A DNA stretch of 64,000 nucleotides from Rhexocercosporidium sp. MPI-PUGE-AT-0058 (lineage: Eukaryota; Ascomycota; Leotiomycetes; Helotiales). The notes under the pieces are model-generated. The model had not been told where the DNA came from and did not search any database. It was given only the letters and a program-made list of their open reading frames with translations. The stretch lies in NCBI GenBank assembly GCA_020746875.1, contig JAGTJL010000002.1, positions 1,116,001 to 1,180,000 of the forward strand. The letters run 5' to 3'. The translations under genes were made by a program, and so were the position numbers. Below are positions 24,655 to 37,400 of this stretch, piece after piece. Numbering within the stretch: position 1 is the first letter of the stretch; each line of letters starts with the position of its first letter.

Positions 24655-25423
24655 TCATGATGTGAACACAACCTCTCTCTTGCTACCTCCAATCAGCTTA
24701 GCGGCAGCCAATACTGCCGGATACCATTTCGCAGCCATCTTGGCGTCCCCAGATGCGTTCGGGTGCAGGCCATCTCTATTGTCACCTGAGCTACTGTAGC
24801 CCGAGTTCTGATCCACGACCGTAATTGGTGACTGGGATGTACTGAGAGAAGAAGCCCAACCGGGTATGGCATCATTCAGAGCCTTGATTCCCGTCTGGTA
24901 GTAACTGGCGGTTGCAGGGATGATCTTGGCAACCTGGAGAATATCAGTGCGTGTATTCTAGAGAGCGGATAGAGGATACACTTACGATGATTTTCATGTT
25001 TGGGTTGGAGCTACGCATTTGCTGAACAAGCTTGGTAAACGCAGCAAGGATATCCGCAGTCTTATGCTGCGCACCCACGTCGTTGGTGCCCAAGTGCATC
25101 GTGACCAGATCCGCGGGGTTCTGCTTCAGCCAGCCCACAAGCTGATTCTTGTTCGCAATATCGATAGCCAGGAACCCGGAATGTCCTTCATTATTTCTGT
25201 CATAATTTTTCGTCGAACAGCCTGCTTGGTTCTGTCCCGTGCCAGATCCAACGAAGTCGACATTTGTGTATCCGGCTCCTTGGAGCTGGCTCCATAGAAG
25301 GCCTCGCCAGCATGTAATTTCAGTGATCGAGTCTCCCAAGGGCATATATCGGACCTTCGATTTCTGCGCAAATGCTGTGCAGAGAAGAAGTGTGAGGAGA
25401 GAGAAGACCTTGATATTGAACAT
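24655..25423 (-). CDS. Secreted SGNH esterase, carbohydrate esterase family 3-like
   Basis: Secreted hydrolase of 238 residues in two exons (24986-25423, 24655-24933) around a 52-nt intron. A clear signal peptide (MFNIKVFSLLTLLLCTAFAQ) is followed by block I MPLGDSIT with the nucleophile Ser32, block III HLGTNDVG, and block V DGLHPNASGD carrying the catalytic Asp and His. The phrases NEGHSGFLAIDIANKNQL and SPITVVDQ match CE3 acetylxylan esterases of plant-degrading fungi. It should remove acetyl groups from xylan or a related polymer outside the cell. It is a single-domain form without a carbohydrate-binding module. No other cell-wall gene lies beside it. Confidence 0.9.
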
Positions 25424-26768
25424 GGTTGGAATTCGACCAGAAAGGCGGCAAGAGAAGAGGAAGTGTATTGTTAGATCTTACTTGCAATTGGGGGAATCAA
25501 CATTCTGGAAGAGATATAAAGGACTATTTAAACTCGATATCCAACTGGGAGAAATTCGAAAACCTACAGTTCACACTAAAGTCTGGGGTGTGGGGTATCT
25601 TGTCTGGGTAATATAATAGCCTGTGGACGCCTAAATTCTTCCTCTCCTCCGAAAATACCATCCAAACGTTCGTTAATAATGGTGGAGGAAATATTATCCA
25701 AGGAAATGGAGAAACGGCTTTAGATATGATCATGTGGAGTACTATCGTGTTTGTTTAATATAACGGAAACAGGCGGCGTATGTGCACAAGAAATAGCCAA
25801 GCTCAGACCAGACTTAAGGCTAATTGAACTGCAGCCGATAATAGCACTATTCCACCAATGATCTATAGCCCCTAAATTCTAAAGCGGAATATCTGATCGA
25901 CGACAGGGTTGATTATAATGATTTCAGGATGCATGACGTCGATAACGTGAGGGGTCAAGTCTTGTAGAATTACGAAAGCTCGCGGCCAAACGAAGCTTTG
26001 ACTACTTACATAGAGCAGTATGAAACGAGTATAGTCCGAGCTGAATATTGGTTCCTCGGTACCAAAACAAAATATCGCGGTAAGTGAATGATTTCGGACC
26101 CTCATAGTTGAACAATTGTGACAGTGGGACTTTTTCACAGAAACCAATTGAATGATACTTCTCCGTGCTATCGTGTTTGGTTACGTAGCATCGAAACCGC
26201 GATTCGGGAACTGATGAACACGAATATTTTTATTGAACACGATTCTTACTACCTAGACTTACTATAAATAGGAATGGTAAATCAAACCTACGAATCTCAA
26301 CCCCGCGACCTATTGCCGAGGGATTCCCAGGCAAGTTCCATGTTCCACCAGGTAGCCAGAATAGAGGCGAATATGATTGTTGTTCCGCTGAGTATTTTAC
26401 ATTCTACGAACTAGTTAATATGAACTTCAGCTAGAAGTACAATTTCATCATAAACATACGTGATAACATGAAAGCTACTTGTGACGCAAAGATCTGCATG
26501 TTTCAAATTCAAAGTTTCCTGCTTTACGACATAGCTCGCTTCGGGCTTTACACATGTTGATATCAATGATATCTAAAGGAAACTAAGCTAGGCAGGTCAC
26601 TTGTGGTCCAAGCTAGAATTCCGTCTAGCTCTTTTCTATTTTATTATATTATTCTTGTTGAGTAAATGCGTACTGCCTGTGACGACAAGGCATTGCCTGG
26701 GGCAGTCTCAATGGAATCTCTTCCGAATTTTCGTAGTCTTTTGACTTGTTTATATCTTTGCGACGAAA
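25424..26768. other. Intergenic, visibly AT-rich
   Basis: About 1.3 kb with no supported gene, next to the ABC fragment. Several AT-rich tracts are visible (for example around 26.63 kb). A decayed repeat is possible, but none can be named. Confidence 0.4.
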
Positions 26769-27415
26769 ATGATGACACCCACTCTCCTTTGTTTGATTGA
26801 GATGTCTTCCAGCTCAATCCTCATCGACGGCGTAGACACAAGTACTGTCTGCCGCGAAACGCTTCAGGAAAGTCTCATCGCGATTCCACAGAATCCCTTT
26901 ATTCTTTCCGACACCATTCAATCCAACGCTGATCCACTGGGAAATATATGCGACAGCGACATCATTCTAGCGCTAACAAAAATCGTATCTGGACTGAACT
27001 CAACAGTCGCGATGGTCTTGACGTTGTGCTGGAGAAACAGCCACTCTCTCATGGAGAACAACAACTGTTTTGTCTCGCTCGAGACATGTTGCGGAAGAGT
27101 GAGGTGTTGTTCCTGGATGAAGCTACAAGCATTGTGGATAGTGAGGCAGATCAGGTTATGCAGACGGTTTTCAAGGAGGAGTTTGAAGGGTATACGACTT
27201 TGAGCGTTGCTCATCGAGTAAGTTTCCTATTTTCTAAGCGTACTTGAGTGATGTCTGATGATGTCTAGTTGGATACGATCATGGACTCGGATAAGATTGA
27301 TGTGCTTGATCCTGGGAAGTTGGTTAAGTTTGAGACTCCGGGGAATCTTTTGGCGAGGGACAGTCCCATCCGGCCAGATGTACCGAGTTTGAGATGTCAA
27401 TTTCGGATAGCGTAG
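26769..27415 (+). pseudogene. Orphan second nucleotide-binding domain of an ABC-C (MRP-type) transporter
   Basis: Only the C-terminal ATPase half-domain of a multidrug-resistance-type exporter is present. It starts within LLCLIE...SILIDGVD, after where the Walker A should be, and includes IPQNPFILSDTIQSNADP, the signature reading LSHGEQQLFCLARDMLRKS, Walker B LFLDEATSIVDSE, and the switch SVAHR. The frame changes near 26980-26990 (ALTKI in one frame, WTELNSRDGLD in the next), so one base was gained or lost. A typical intron (27218-27268) still separates AHR from LDTIMD, and the tail ends at a TAG at 27413. The membrane domains, the first ATPase and Walker A are missing. This is a truncated, frameshifted relic and not a transporter. 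Confidence 0.85.
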
Positions 27416-27972
27416 AACATGTGTTAGACAATTGACCATGCTTGATCATGCCCCGTTATGTGATTAACTTGCATTGCCGATGTGCTGTGGGAGTGTTTTC
27501 GCAAACTCCCAATGGAAAGATTCGAGGAGGGAACCGTAAATCTTGCCCACTTACAAGCGACGAACTCTACTCCAGTCATATCCCATCTGGAAGAAGCACC
27601 TCTCAGCTCAATCACCAGATCCCGCGCCACTTTCGCGTTGACTCACACGTGTATTCGCGGATTGGCTCTCTGAACCGCGCCAAGTCAACCCCGCATCCTT
27701 CACCGTCCATAATCAGTATTGAAGATCAATAAGGCGCTATTGAGGCTTGACATGGCTTCACACTGTGAATTCTATTTGTGTATTCATCTGGTTACATCCT
27801 GGTTAGCGGCGTAAGACGGAGAGTTTCTGAGAGGTTTCCTTACTTCTCTTGGAGAGGGGATTCAAAAACCTTAAAGACTCCACTGGGTGCTGCTTTTCTT
27901 TCTCGTTCAACCCGCTTTCTAAAAGATCACCAAAATTCCTCAGATTTGCTTGATTCCGAAAACCAATCAACC
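27416..27972. other. Gap between ABC relic and VOC gene
   Basis: Nothing is recognised in these 557 bases; the right part should be the promoter of the VOC gene. Confidence 0.4.
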
Positions 27973-28603
27973 ATGTCTGAAGCAGCGAAATGGACACCCC
28001 CTCCCATTGGAACGCCATGTTGGGTTGAGATCCCGGCGGCAGATGTTCCTGCCTGCAAGGTCCGCTCTCTTGCTTTCATTATCATTTATCCATCATCTAA
28101 TCTAGTTGGAAAGAAAGTTCTCCACGCTGACATGTGCTTCCAAAGAAATTTTATGCTGCTCTCTTCCCATCCTGGGAATGGAAAGCGCCGACAGAGACCT
28201 ACGCGGAGGAGAAAATCGCCATGTTTAGCTTCGCTGGGGAGATGGGTGAGTCTCTCTTCATGTACGTATGCATGTGAAAGACATGGTTATTGATGAATTC
28301 TTGGTTGTAGGTTTGACTGGTGGAATTGTGCAAGTCCCTACTGAGTGCAAGATCGGAGACCTGAAAAACGGGATGGGCGTTACGATTTATCATTTCGTGG
28401 AGAGCATTGAGAAGGCATGTTTACCCCATGAAATTATCTAAGAGAGATTGAAACTAATTGAACGGTAGACCAAAATACAAGTTGAGAAACTGGGAGGTGT
28501 AGTGATGAGTGAAAAGGAGCCGGAGAGCGAGAATGGCTATTACATGTACTTCAAGGATGTGGCTGGTAATCGTTTTGGGATTTATGAGTTAAAGCAAAAA
28601 TAA
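27973..28603 (+). CDS. VOC (glyoxalase/bleomycin-resistance-like) protein
   Basis: Small cytosolic protein of 141 residues in four exons: 27973-28059, 28146-28245, 28311-28414, 28469-28603. It starts MSEAAKWTPPPIGTPCWVEIPA and has one vicinal-oxygen-chelate domain: KKFYAALFPSWEW in the first beta-alpha unit, LTGGIVQVPTEC, VEKLGGVVMSEK, and the closing YMYFKDVAGNRFGIYELK. VOC proteins bind a divalent metal and act as lyases, dioxygenases or drug-binding proteins; which one applies here cannot be told. Intron 3 begins with GC instead of GT (AAG|gcatgt) and has a good ctaat branch site. Intron 1 has a weak gtccgc donor, so that junction is less certain. Confidence 0.85.
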
Positions 28604-29202
28604 GGGGATGCTATGACTTCAACACAGGAGGCCGTAAGAGAGTTGGATGGTTCAATTTAATATCATATGTCCTCTTGACACATATCTAGCCGACAGCAGT
28701 GTGTTTTAGTAAGTGAGGCACTGAAATGTTTAGCGAGGCTCCCCACGTTTAACTAAAGCTCCACCGTGTCACCTCGATATCAGTAATCGGTGTTGACTGG
28801 AGGCACCTAACCTGTAAAAGCAAAGGAACTACCCGATTAACTCCCCCGTAGCAAATTCAGCCTGTCTGTGAGTAAAGGGGGACTTGTGGTTCGGAAATGG
28901 GGAAATAATTTACCCAGACTGCTCGTGGAAGTGAGTATTGTGAGTATTCGGACTTGGACAGGAAAATGGGGAACATTGTTGATCAGGATACTGTCTCTGA
29001 CCATTTTAATCATCAGCTCTAAACTTCATCGTCACTTGTACTACTCCACCACTATGTCAGCGTGCGTGAGAATTGCGCCAACTTCGGAAACTCTTATTAA
29101 GTTACATTACTACTTTTTCTCGTGAATCATGATACTCATGGAAAGCATTATATCGTAGCACCCACCACTCATCACGTCATGATATCGTACAAATATCAAA
29201 CG
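28604..29202. other. Convergent intergenic gap
   Basis: About 600 bases between the stop codons of the VOC gene and the receptor gene; probably two 3' UTRs. Nothing else is seen. Confidence 0.4.
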
Positions 29203-31485
29203 TCAAACTTCCTCCCTGGTGTCCGCCAAGCTCGAACCCACACTCCTCCTTTCAAACGCACTAATCCTGAATCTGCTTACCCTCACTGAACTGATCCTCC
29301 AGACCCTTTCAGTAGCACCGTACCAACTCCAGCTCCTCAAACTACCGCCAGCACTACCCGTCTCGCTACTCGCAGCATTACTTCTCTCTTCAAAACTCCC
29401 CGCCTGGCCGATGTCACTGCTATTGTTCTCATCTAAGAAGATAGGCACTTCCCTGACTTCAGTCGCACTCTGCACGCGCTCGACAGTCTCGCTGGGTCGA
29501 TCGGGTAGATCACGGACAGTGGCCATGCTCATAAGTCTCCCTTCCGCTCGACTCCCATTCGCACTTCGCGGCATACCAGAATCATAAGTCGCTTCACTAA
29601 GATGCCTTATCCTCTTGACCCTATCCATCCATGGATCGCGATTGCGGTCGATGGATACTCGAGTCTCAACCTCCACTGCAAGCACTCGTGGAGGACTAAG
29701 CGGCATCTGGCTGCCTCTGCTGGGGAATCCCAGACCACCTTCTAATTCGTGACTTGTTTCTCTCCAACCGGCCCTCTCATTATCAGTCGTGACGCCTTCT
29801 TCTCTAGCTGCACTACCGCTGATGAAATCGCTTCCTTCACTTCGCAGTTTGCTCGATTTTCCGAATGTGCCAAAGCTCTTGAATGTCAGTCGACTGCCGA
29901 GCCGGCCACGCTTGTTTTCGCTTGGTATGTTGTTGATGAGGTCTCTGTCTCCGCTTGTGGGTGGCTCTGGTGTGAGATTGCCAACCACGAATCCGCTGCT
30001 GGAGCTTGTGCCGAAATATCGAGGGACGTGGTAGTTAAGAATCGGCTTCAGTGATGGGAGGCAGACGCAGATTATTGCTACTGTAAGCTCAGCCTCAGAC
30101 CATGCGAGAAGGTGTATTGTGTCCCCTGCGAGCAAACCGAGTCAGCCACATTAAACCATAATATGAAGGTAAAGTGATCAATGGACTTGACTTACAAGAC
30201 TGGTCGAGGGTGTCACGGTAATAGATAACAGGCTTGACGCGAATGATGCTAATGACGCAGGCACTGTCATTGTCAGCAGATTCCTAGTAGAAGGTGTATT
30301 TTGAGAGCAACGTACACAGTGCCTACACTAAACATACAGATCAAACTAATCTTCTTACCCCTTCCGACATTCAATTTGCTCAAACATGGAATGGGCAAGA
30401 GCAGAATCGCGAGATCTTCGACAATTGAGAATATGGCGCCGGGAAAGATAATCGTCTCTAGCTGTATGCAGTGGCCTTCAACGCGGGGATTCCAAATCAT
30501 TGCCACGGGGGTACACTGGAAGATGATTGCGAAGAAAAATGCAATGCCGTGGAGTAGTGTAAATGCGATCAGAATCCAGGTGAGTACATGGATCCACGTA
30601 ACAGGGAAGACGCGGAGATAGAAGAGGAGAATGGAGACCTTGATGAGGACTTGCACAATTATGTAGAAAAGCTTCATGACGTAGAAGACCTAAGTAAATG
30701 CATGTTCAGTAAGTTGCAACCTTCGAATGTAGTTAATGAAAACCTACCTTGGCAATCTTCACCAGGTTGTCTGGGCTGTCGACATCCCAAGCATGAAGTC
30801 CAAGGCCGATTGCCGAATCTTATTATTATTAGTGAGGATTTTTAGATTGCAAGGATGTAATACCCCATATCACCACTGCTATCATAATCATGAACACTGT
30901 AAATGGATAGTCAGCACCACTCTGTTGGGGGCGGAGACAGAAACCCTCCTTACATGTGGCAACAGCTGTATTCCAGTCATCCCACCAAAATCTCTTGACA
31001 ACCATGATTCGGGAGTAACATCTGAGCAGAACAAATACAGCGGCGAGGAGAGCCATGATAATAGTAAGATTTCTAATATAGGGTGCCTTGGAAGGTTTCG
31101 GAAAATCTCGGCAGAAATTCTGTTGAAGTGGCCATGCGGCTGATGATTTCAATAGTTATCGTGAAGCTGGCTTGGTCTGACATACCCTTTGCGTCTGCAT
31201 GGTTGCAGTTCATTTGAAGACAGCCAGAAAGGACTCTCATTGACGAAATGTCCAGACACAAAGCTGTGCTGATATCTGAGATAGACCCATTGCGGTATCC
31301 CAGGTTGTCAATTACTGGAAGAGCACATTGTGTCTGCCACAAGAGTCAGAAAGGACGATACGCAGAAATTAGGTACTTACTACACAATCCGGAAACCCCG
31401 CCAGGTATTCTCCGAATGGTGTTGAATGCTGTGCAAGGACCACTGTACAGAGTTGCAGGGCGAATAGCTGTATTGAATGTTTCAT
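29203..31485 (-). CDS. Pth11-like G-protein-coupled receptor with N-terminal CFEM domain
   Basis: Plasma-membrane receptor of 635 residues in eight exons: 31381-31485, 31186-31333, 30954-31139, 30864-30896, 30748-30818, 30316-30689, 30196-30263, 29203-30125; all phases match. Start MKHSIQLFALQLC gives a signal peptide. A CFEM-type cysteine-rich ectodomain follows (FPDCVTQCALPVIDN, SGCLQMNCNHADAK, NFCRDFP), with six visible cysteines where the family usually has eight. Then come seven membrane segments with Pth11 hallmarks: WWDDW after TM1-2, GLGLHAWDV, VFYVMKLFYIIVQVLIKVSILLFYLR, CTPVAMIW, and SWDTIHLLAWSEAEL. The C-terminal 250 residues are Ser/Arg-rich and cytoplasmic. Relatives sense hydrophobic surfaces or host cues in plant-infecting fungi; the ligand here is unknown. 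Confidence 0.9.
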
Positions 31486-34404
31486 GATGCAGCAGGCATT
31501 CCACGGGCCATGAGAAGCAAAAGAAAACATGCAAGTCCCCGGCGCGGGTATCTGAATATGAATGGAACCTTTTTCAAGAGTGCGGGGGGGACATGCCGTG
31601 TGCATGGATGGCAGTCGACTGAGCGACTGAGTCTGATGGGCTAAACTTGACGTTTGTTGACCAAGTTCAACCCGGATCGACGCCAACAGCTCAAAACACT
31701 ACTGCAACGCCTGCATAAACCTACCGAGCTTGAATATCCTTACACATCACAGTGCTCGCAGCAAAGTACTGGTTCGAAGCGACGAGCTAGCTACGATTCT
31801 AGTATTACTTCAGTGGCTTACATAGCAAGCTTCAACCCTGAGCAAGATGTTGCAAACCCTGCTACATATGCCAGGCACATAGAGGACAGTGCGCAAAAGG
31901 TGGAGGAGGTTCCGAGAATCGGGGAGTAAAATCTGACGGGAGAGGTGGTTGGGAAAAATATGTTTTCCTGCAGAAGGTGGCTGAAACTAGAGAGGGAGGC
32001 GTTGAGAGCCGCAAGACTTTAGGAAATATTGGTAGTTGAAATATCAACCCCTCGACCCCCGGAGGTAAGCATAGGAAGACAGGTCTATGTTGACCATGTT
32101 GGTTGAACTGCCATCCCATAAGGAAGCCGTAATTCTGTTCCAATTCTGCTTTGACATGTCGTCGCTACTTGTCGCCTATCATTCCCAAAGAAGAAGAATG
32201 TCGCGAATGTATCAACACAAGTAGGAGTGGTAGCATGCACGCCATATCAAGTGTACGCACTGTCTGAAACTTCGAGAACCATGGCCGTGCGTAAACACCA
32301 ATTTGACAACGCGCGAATTCTGGCCTAAGCTAGAGATGCTGGCGTCGGTCCGTTGATCTTAGAGCCACTGTGTTAGATCCCAATGAGCCTTAGGCTCTCG
32401 AATTCCAAACCTCTAGTAGCCGGTCCAAGACAGCGATTCGAATTCCCGGAAGAAGTTGTGACCACCCAATAGGGTGTTCTTTCAGAATTAGGTGAGAGTT
32501 GTTTTCGACCCGGTTCAATCTAGCAATAAAAGGAGGGGGATTTCTAGCGACGCTAGTATACACTCCTAGTGTACTGCCAGCGAATGTACACGGAGTCTAC
32601 TAGATGGGCAGTATCCACACCAAGCAGGGAGGTACGGAAGCAGGCATCCCAGCAAAGATGGAGAGGAGGGGGCGTGCCTGCTCTATTTCAGGCTGTTCTG
32701 GTTCTTTCGTGTGGATGCTCATAGTCCGGAGATAAAACAAGGTACACTCACTAATCAATGAAAAGTCAAGCGACCCCAATCAAGGGTGAAGTCTTTTCAA
32801 ATAATGTGTTAACGTTTCATGGCGGGTTGAAACCATGAGCCGCCATCGAACTGTAGTCTGTCGCATTCAAAACTTGTGAAGAGACTTGCAGACTTTTTGA
32901 AAAAGACAAGATTTAGAATTCAGACTTGGAACAGGATCTAACCATTTGTGAACGAATGCTTTTTACCGCACAGCCGAGAAAACTTCCGTAGCGGGAGGGT
33001 TGTAGCGATCATGTTCCGTGATCTCTGTTTAGACTTCTTAAAGAATGGAGCACTTTCCCGCCACCCCACGTTTACTGTGCGTTTGTCTGGTCAAAGCTCA
33101 AGACATGGGCGATAACTCATCGGATTTGTGGGAAATTGTGTTTCGTCTCGCTCCAGAGGGATAGTCTACTTCGCTCATGAATCAAAAAGGGAAAGGCAAT
33201 CGAGACTGTTACACCACTTACCAGATGGAGTGCCAGTAACTTCCAGATTTAAAGATCTGGATATGATATATCGTGAATTCTATACGCAAATTCAAGAAGC
33301 CATGGAAGACAATTTGACGCAGTCATGACTCATGAATCGCCCAAAAAGCCTATCCCCCGAGCCGTGGAGTTCAAGGGCATTGGATTCTTGCAACCGATTG
33401 GGAGCGGAATCGATTCAAAGGATACACTCCATTTGGTCTCGAGTGGTGTAACAATCTCGATTGCCATGAAGACTTCTAGAAATTCGGAAAGATGTGCTGG
33501 GAATGAATCTTATCCATTAATGTTTGGAAATGGTTCTGCTTATGCAATAAGGTGTGTCTGTACATCATCAGGAAGCTGTGGGTAAGTCGTAGGATATCCC
33601 TCAAAGGAGACGCTGTGGGAGCAGGCGAAGCATGAAAATGAGTGACCAGAGGTGACATATCTACAACGAGCTGGGAAGTCAATCTCCATCCCATCAACAG
33701 ATACGTTCAGACAATCTTGCTTCACGCATTGAGACAAGTTGCGTAATCGAATTGCCTTGCCTAAAATAAGCATAAGATAACTGCATGTTGGACTGGAGTT
33801 GCGAATCATACATATTGGGTTAATATTGGCAAGAGTTGGAGTAATCATGACACTGGTCCTTTAAGGTCAAAATCAGAACGCAGTACAGTTCATAGTCTTA
33901 GCTTCCTAATAAACATAGGAAATAGGAACTAAAAGCCTTATCAGTAGCGAGGCTAATCAGTAGCTCTGTTTCATAGTAATTGAGAATTGAGAGGGGAGAA
34001 AGATGGTTTGATGAAGTATGGCTTTATAACAAGGATACTTCATGCTGTGTGGGAAGAGGAGCAAACACGATGAACAAACTGGGGTAGGGGCCATAGGGCT
34101 GAAATTTTGGAGCTGAAGAGAGAGAAGACCGAGATTGTATCGGCATATTGAATCCTTCATTGGCTTTGGTTTCAGACATCGTGAAGTACCAACATCCAAT
34201 CATTCGGTGGGTTTAGTCGAAGGAGCATGGGATGGCCTACCCCCCCCTAGGAGGAGCTGCATGCAGTCGCTACAGTTCAGGCGAGCGCGCTAAGACCCCT
34301 GAAAAAAATATTACTAATCATTGCACTCTACGCGTCAACCTCATGGCAGCGCGTCTCCAAAGGCTCGAGGAAGAATGATAGATTTGTGACCTGCTTCAAC
34401 AACA
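31486..34404. other. 2.9-kb gene-free stretch
   Basis: No gene is supported. Open frames at 31654-31929, 33128-33328 and 33325-33585 lack family motifs, and the second begins only at GTG. The region holds the promoters of the receptor (left) and MSH3 (right). Confidence 0.45.
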
Positions 34405-37400
34405 ATGGGGAAACAACCATCTTCAACGCCTATTCCATCTCACGGAAAACAGACAGCAATCTCAAGTTTTTTCACTCGAAAGCCAGCAACAAGTTCCCAA
34501 CCTGCTGCAAGCTCGCCGACACCCAATCCGCCACCCAAAGTCGCGAAAGAGCCAAACCTTTACAACGCCGAATCGGACGAGGACGAGGATTTGTTTGTAG
34601 CACCAAGAAGAAGTTCGTCCAAGAGGCCTTTGACGGATGTTTCAAATGGTGCCAATGGGACCAACAGTACGATAGAGCCGGAGGCAAAGAGGAAAAGGGG
34701 CGAGGACGATGAAGTGAGTACTGCATTCTCGACAAAAGCTCCAACGAAACCAAAGACTGGATTTGTGAAACCCATCATATCTCCACGAACCGAGAAATTT
34801 GTGTACACAAGGTCAAGCCAGAGTACTTCCAGTGAACAACCTGCAATCTCTCAAGAGAAAGAGGAGATCAGCCCGGCAGAGAAAGCGCGGAAGGAGGAGC
34901 TACACAGGCAGTGGGTTAATAGGATTGGAGGCATAAAGATTGGCAGACGATACGATGATGCTGTCACAGCGCCAAATGAAGGTGATGGTGACGAGGATGG
35001 AGAGGAAGAGGAAGAAGCACATGCTCCCAAAGCAAAGAGGAAAGGCGCCAAAACCGGCAAACTCACTCCTCTGGAGCTGCAGGTGCTGGATATCAAGCGA
35101 AAGCATATGGATACACTTTTGATCGTCGAAGTTGGGTACAAATTTAAGTTCTTTGGGGAAGATGCAAGAATTGCAGCCAAAGAGTTGAGTATTGTCTGCA
35201 TCCCGGGGAAGTTCAGATATGATGAGCGTAAGTTGACCGTGGCTCATAGTTATTCAAATTCTAATGTGTTCACGCAGACCCATCCGAAGCTCACTACGAT
35301 CGATTCGCATCCGCCAGCATACCTGTGCATCGATTGCCTGTACATGCAAAACGCTTAGTGACCGCTGGCCTGAAGGTTGGAGTTGTAAGACAAATCGAGA
35401 CCGCCGCCTTGAAAAAAGCAGGAGACAATAGAAACGCGCCCTTCACACGCAAGCTCACAAATGTCTATACGAAAGGAACATATGTGGATGACATTGATAG
35501 CCCGGACCAGCCTGCCGAAGGAGCTCCTTCAACGGGCTACCTTCTTTGTCTCACTGAGTCTAAGGCTAAAGGCTGGGGTACAGATGAGAAGGTTGAAGCT
35601 GGCATACTCGCAGTGCAGCCATCAACAGGAGACATCATATATGACACTTTCGAAGATGGATTCATGCGGAGTGAGCTGGAGACCAGATTACTGCATCTTG
35701 CACCATGCGAATTTCTGATTGTAGGTGAGCTCACGAAGGCCACAGACAAGCTCGTCAAGCACCTCTCTGGGAGCAGTACCAATGCATTTGGGGACAGGAT
35801 CCGAGTTGAGCGGGTCGGAAAGGGGAAAACCATGGCTGCTGAATCCCATTCTCATGTTACTCAATTCTATGCCGATAAGCTAAAAGCTCAAGAAAATGAC
35901 ACAGAGAAGGAGCGGGAACAGAGTCTTCTAGACAAAGTCTTAAAGCTTCCAGAAGAAGTTACTGTTTGTCTGTCGGCGATGATAACCCACTTGACAGAAT
36001 ATGGACTCGAGCACGTCTTTGATCTTACCAAGTACTTTCAGTCATTCAGTACTCGGTCACATATGCTTCTGAACGGAAACACATTGACAAGTCTTGAAGT
36101 TTACCAGAACCAAACCGACTATACCGAGAAAGGAAGTCTATTTTGGACTTTAGACAAGACACAGACACGCTTCGGCCAGCGCCTACTCCGAAAATGGGTT
36201 GGACGGCCTCTCTTGGATAAGACGCAGCTTGAGGAACGAGTCTCAGCAGTCGAGGAGCTGAAAGATGGTAACCAAACACCCAAAGTCGACAAACTGCACT
36301 CTTTACTTCGAAGCATCAAGAACGACCTCGAGAGAAGTCTGATCAGGATCTACTATGGGAAATGCACACGCCCAGAACTTCTCATGGCCCTTCAAACACT
36401 CCAGAAGATTTCAAACGAGTACGCCTATGTCCGAAGCGCAGCAGACGCACCCTTCAAATCCAATCTCATCAACACTGCCATCTCAAGCCTTCCCAGCATC
36501 TCCGAAACCATCATTTCCTTCCTCAACCAGATTAGCGCCGAAGCGGCCCGGCAAGATGATAAATATACCTTCTTCCACGAAGACCACGAGACCGAAGCTA
36601 TCACAGACCACAAACTAGGCATTGCAGCCGTCGAGCAAGAACTCGATGCCCACCGCGATGTAGCTACCGATACACTCCACCAACATAAAAAGGTTAACTA
36701 CGTTACCGTAGCGGGCATCGAATATCTCATTGAAGTGCCGAATCAAGACTTAAAGCGTGTCCCAGCCTCATGGTCCAAGATCTCTGGCACGAAAAAGGTA
36801 TCGCGTTTCCACACACCAGAGGTTATCCGCCTCCTACGTGAGAGAGATCAGCACAAAGAATCCCTATCCGCAGCATGCGACATAGCTTTCAAAACTTTAC
36901 TTGCCTCAATAGCAAGCCACTACGGTCCTTTACGCGATGCGATTTCAGCACTCTGCACCTTAGACTGCCTCCTGTCACTAGCAACCGTCGCCGCATTCCC
37001 AGGGTACACAAAGCCCACCTTCTTACCCTCCTTACCAGACTCAGCAACACAGATAAACATCATAGGTGGTCGGCACCCCATGGTTGAACAACTCCTCCCC
37101 TCATCCTACATCCCAAACAACACCTCTCTCTCCAATGGCTCTTCAGCCCAATTATCCTCCCCCTCCCAACCAAACACCCGCGCCCTCCTAATAACCGGCC
37201 CTAACATGGGCGGTAAATCATCCTACGTCCGCTGCGTAGCGCTCATAGCACTCCTCTCCCAAATCGGCTCCTTCGTCCCCGCGGAATCCTGTTCCCTCTC
37301 CCTACTAGACGGGATCTACACACGCATGGGCGCCTACGACTCGATATTCACCTCGCAATCAACATTCCAAGTCGAGTTGTCGGAGACATCGTCGATTTTG

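Noticed and set aside
29749..30054. Plus-strand frames opposite the receptor tail
   Set aside because: Antisense to the Ser/Arg-rich C-terminus of the receptor; no motif of their own.
32371..32460. tRNA-like B-box sequence (gattcgaattc)
   Set aside because: No A box at the right spacing and no cloverleaf could be drawn.
33128..33585. Plus-strand frames in the gap before MSH3
   Set aside because: The first starts at GTG and neither shows a family motif or clear splice partners.
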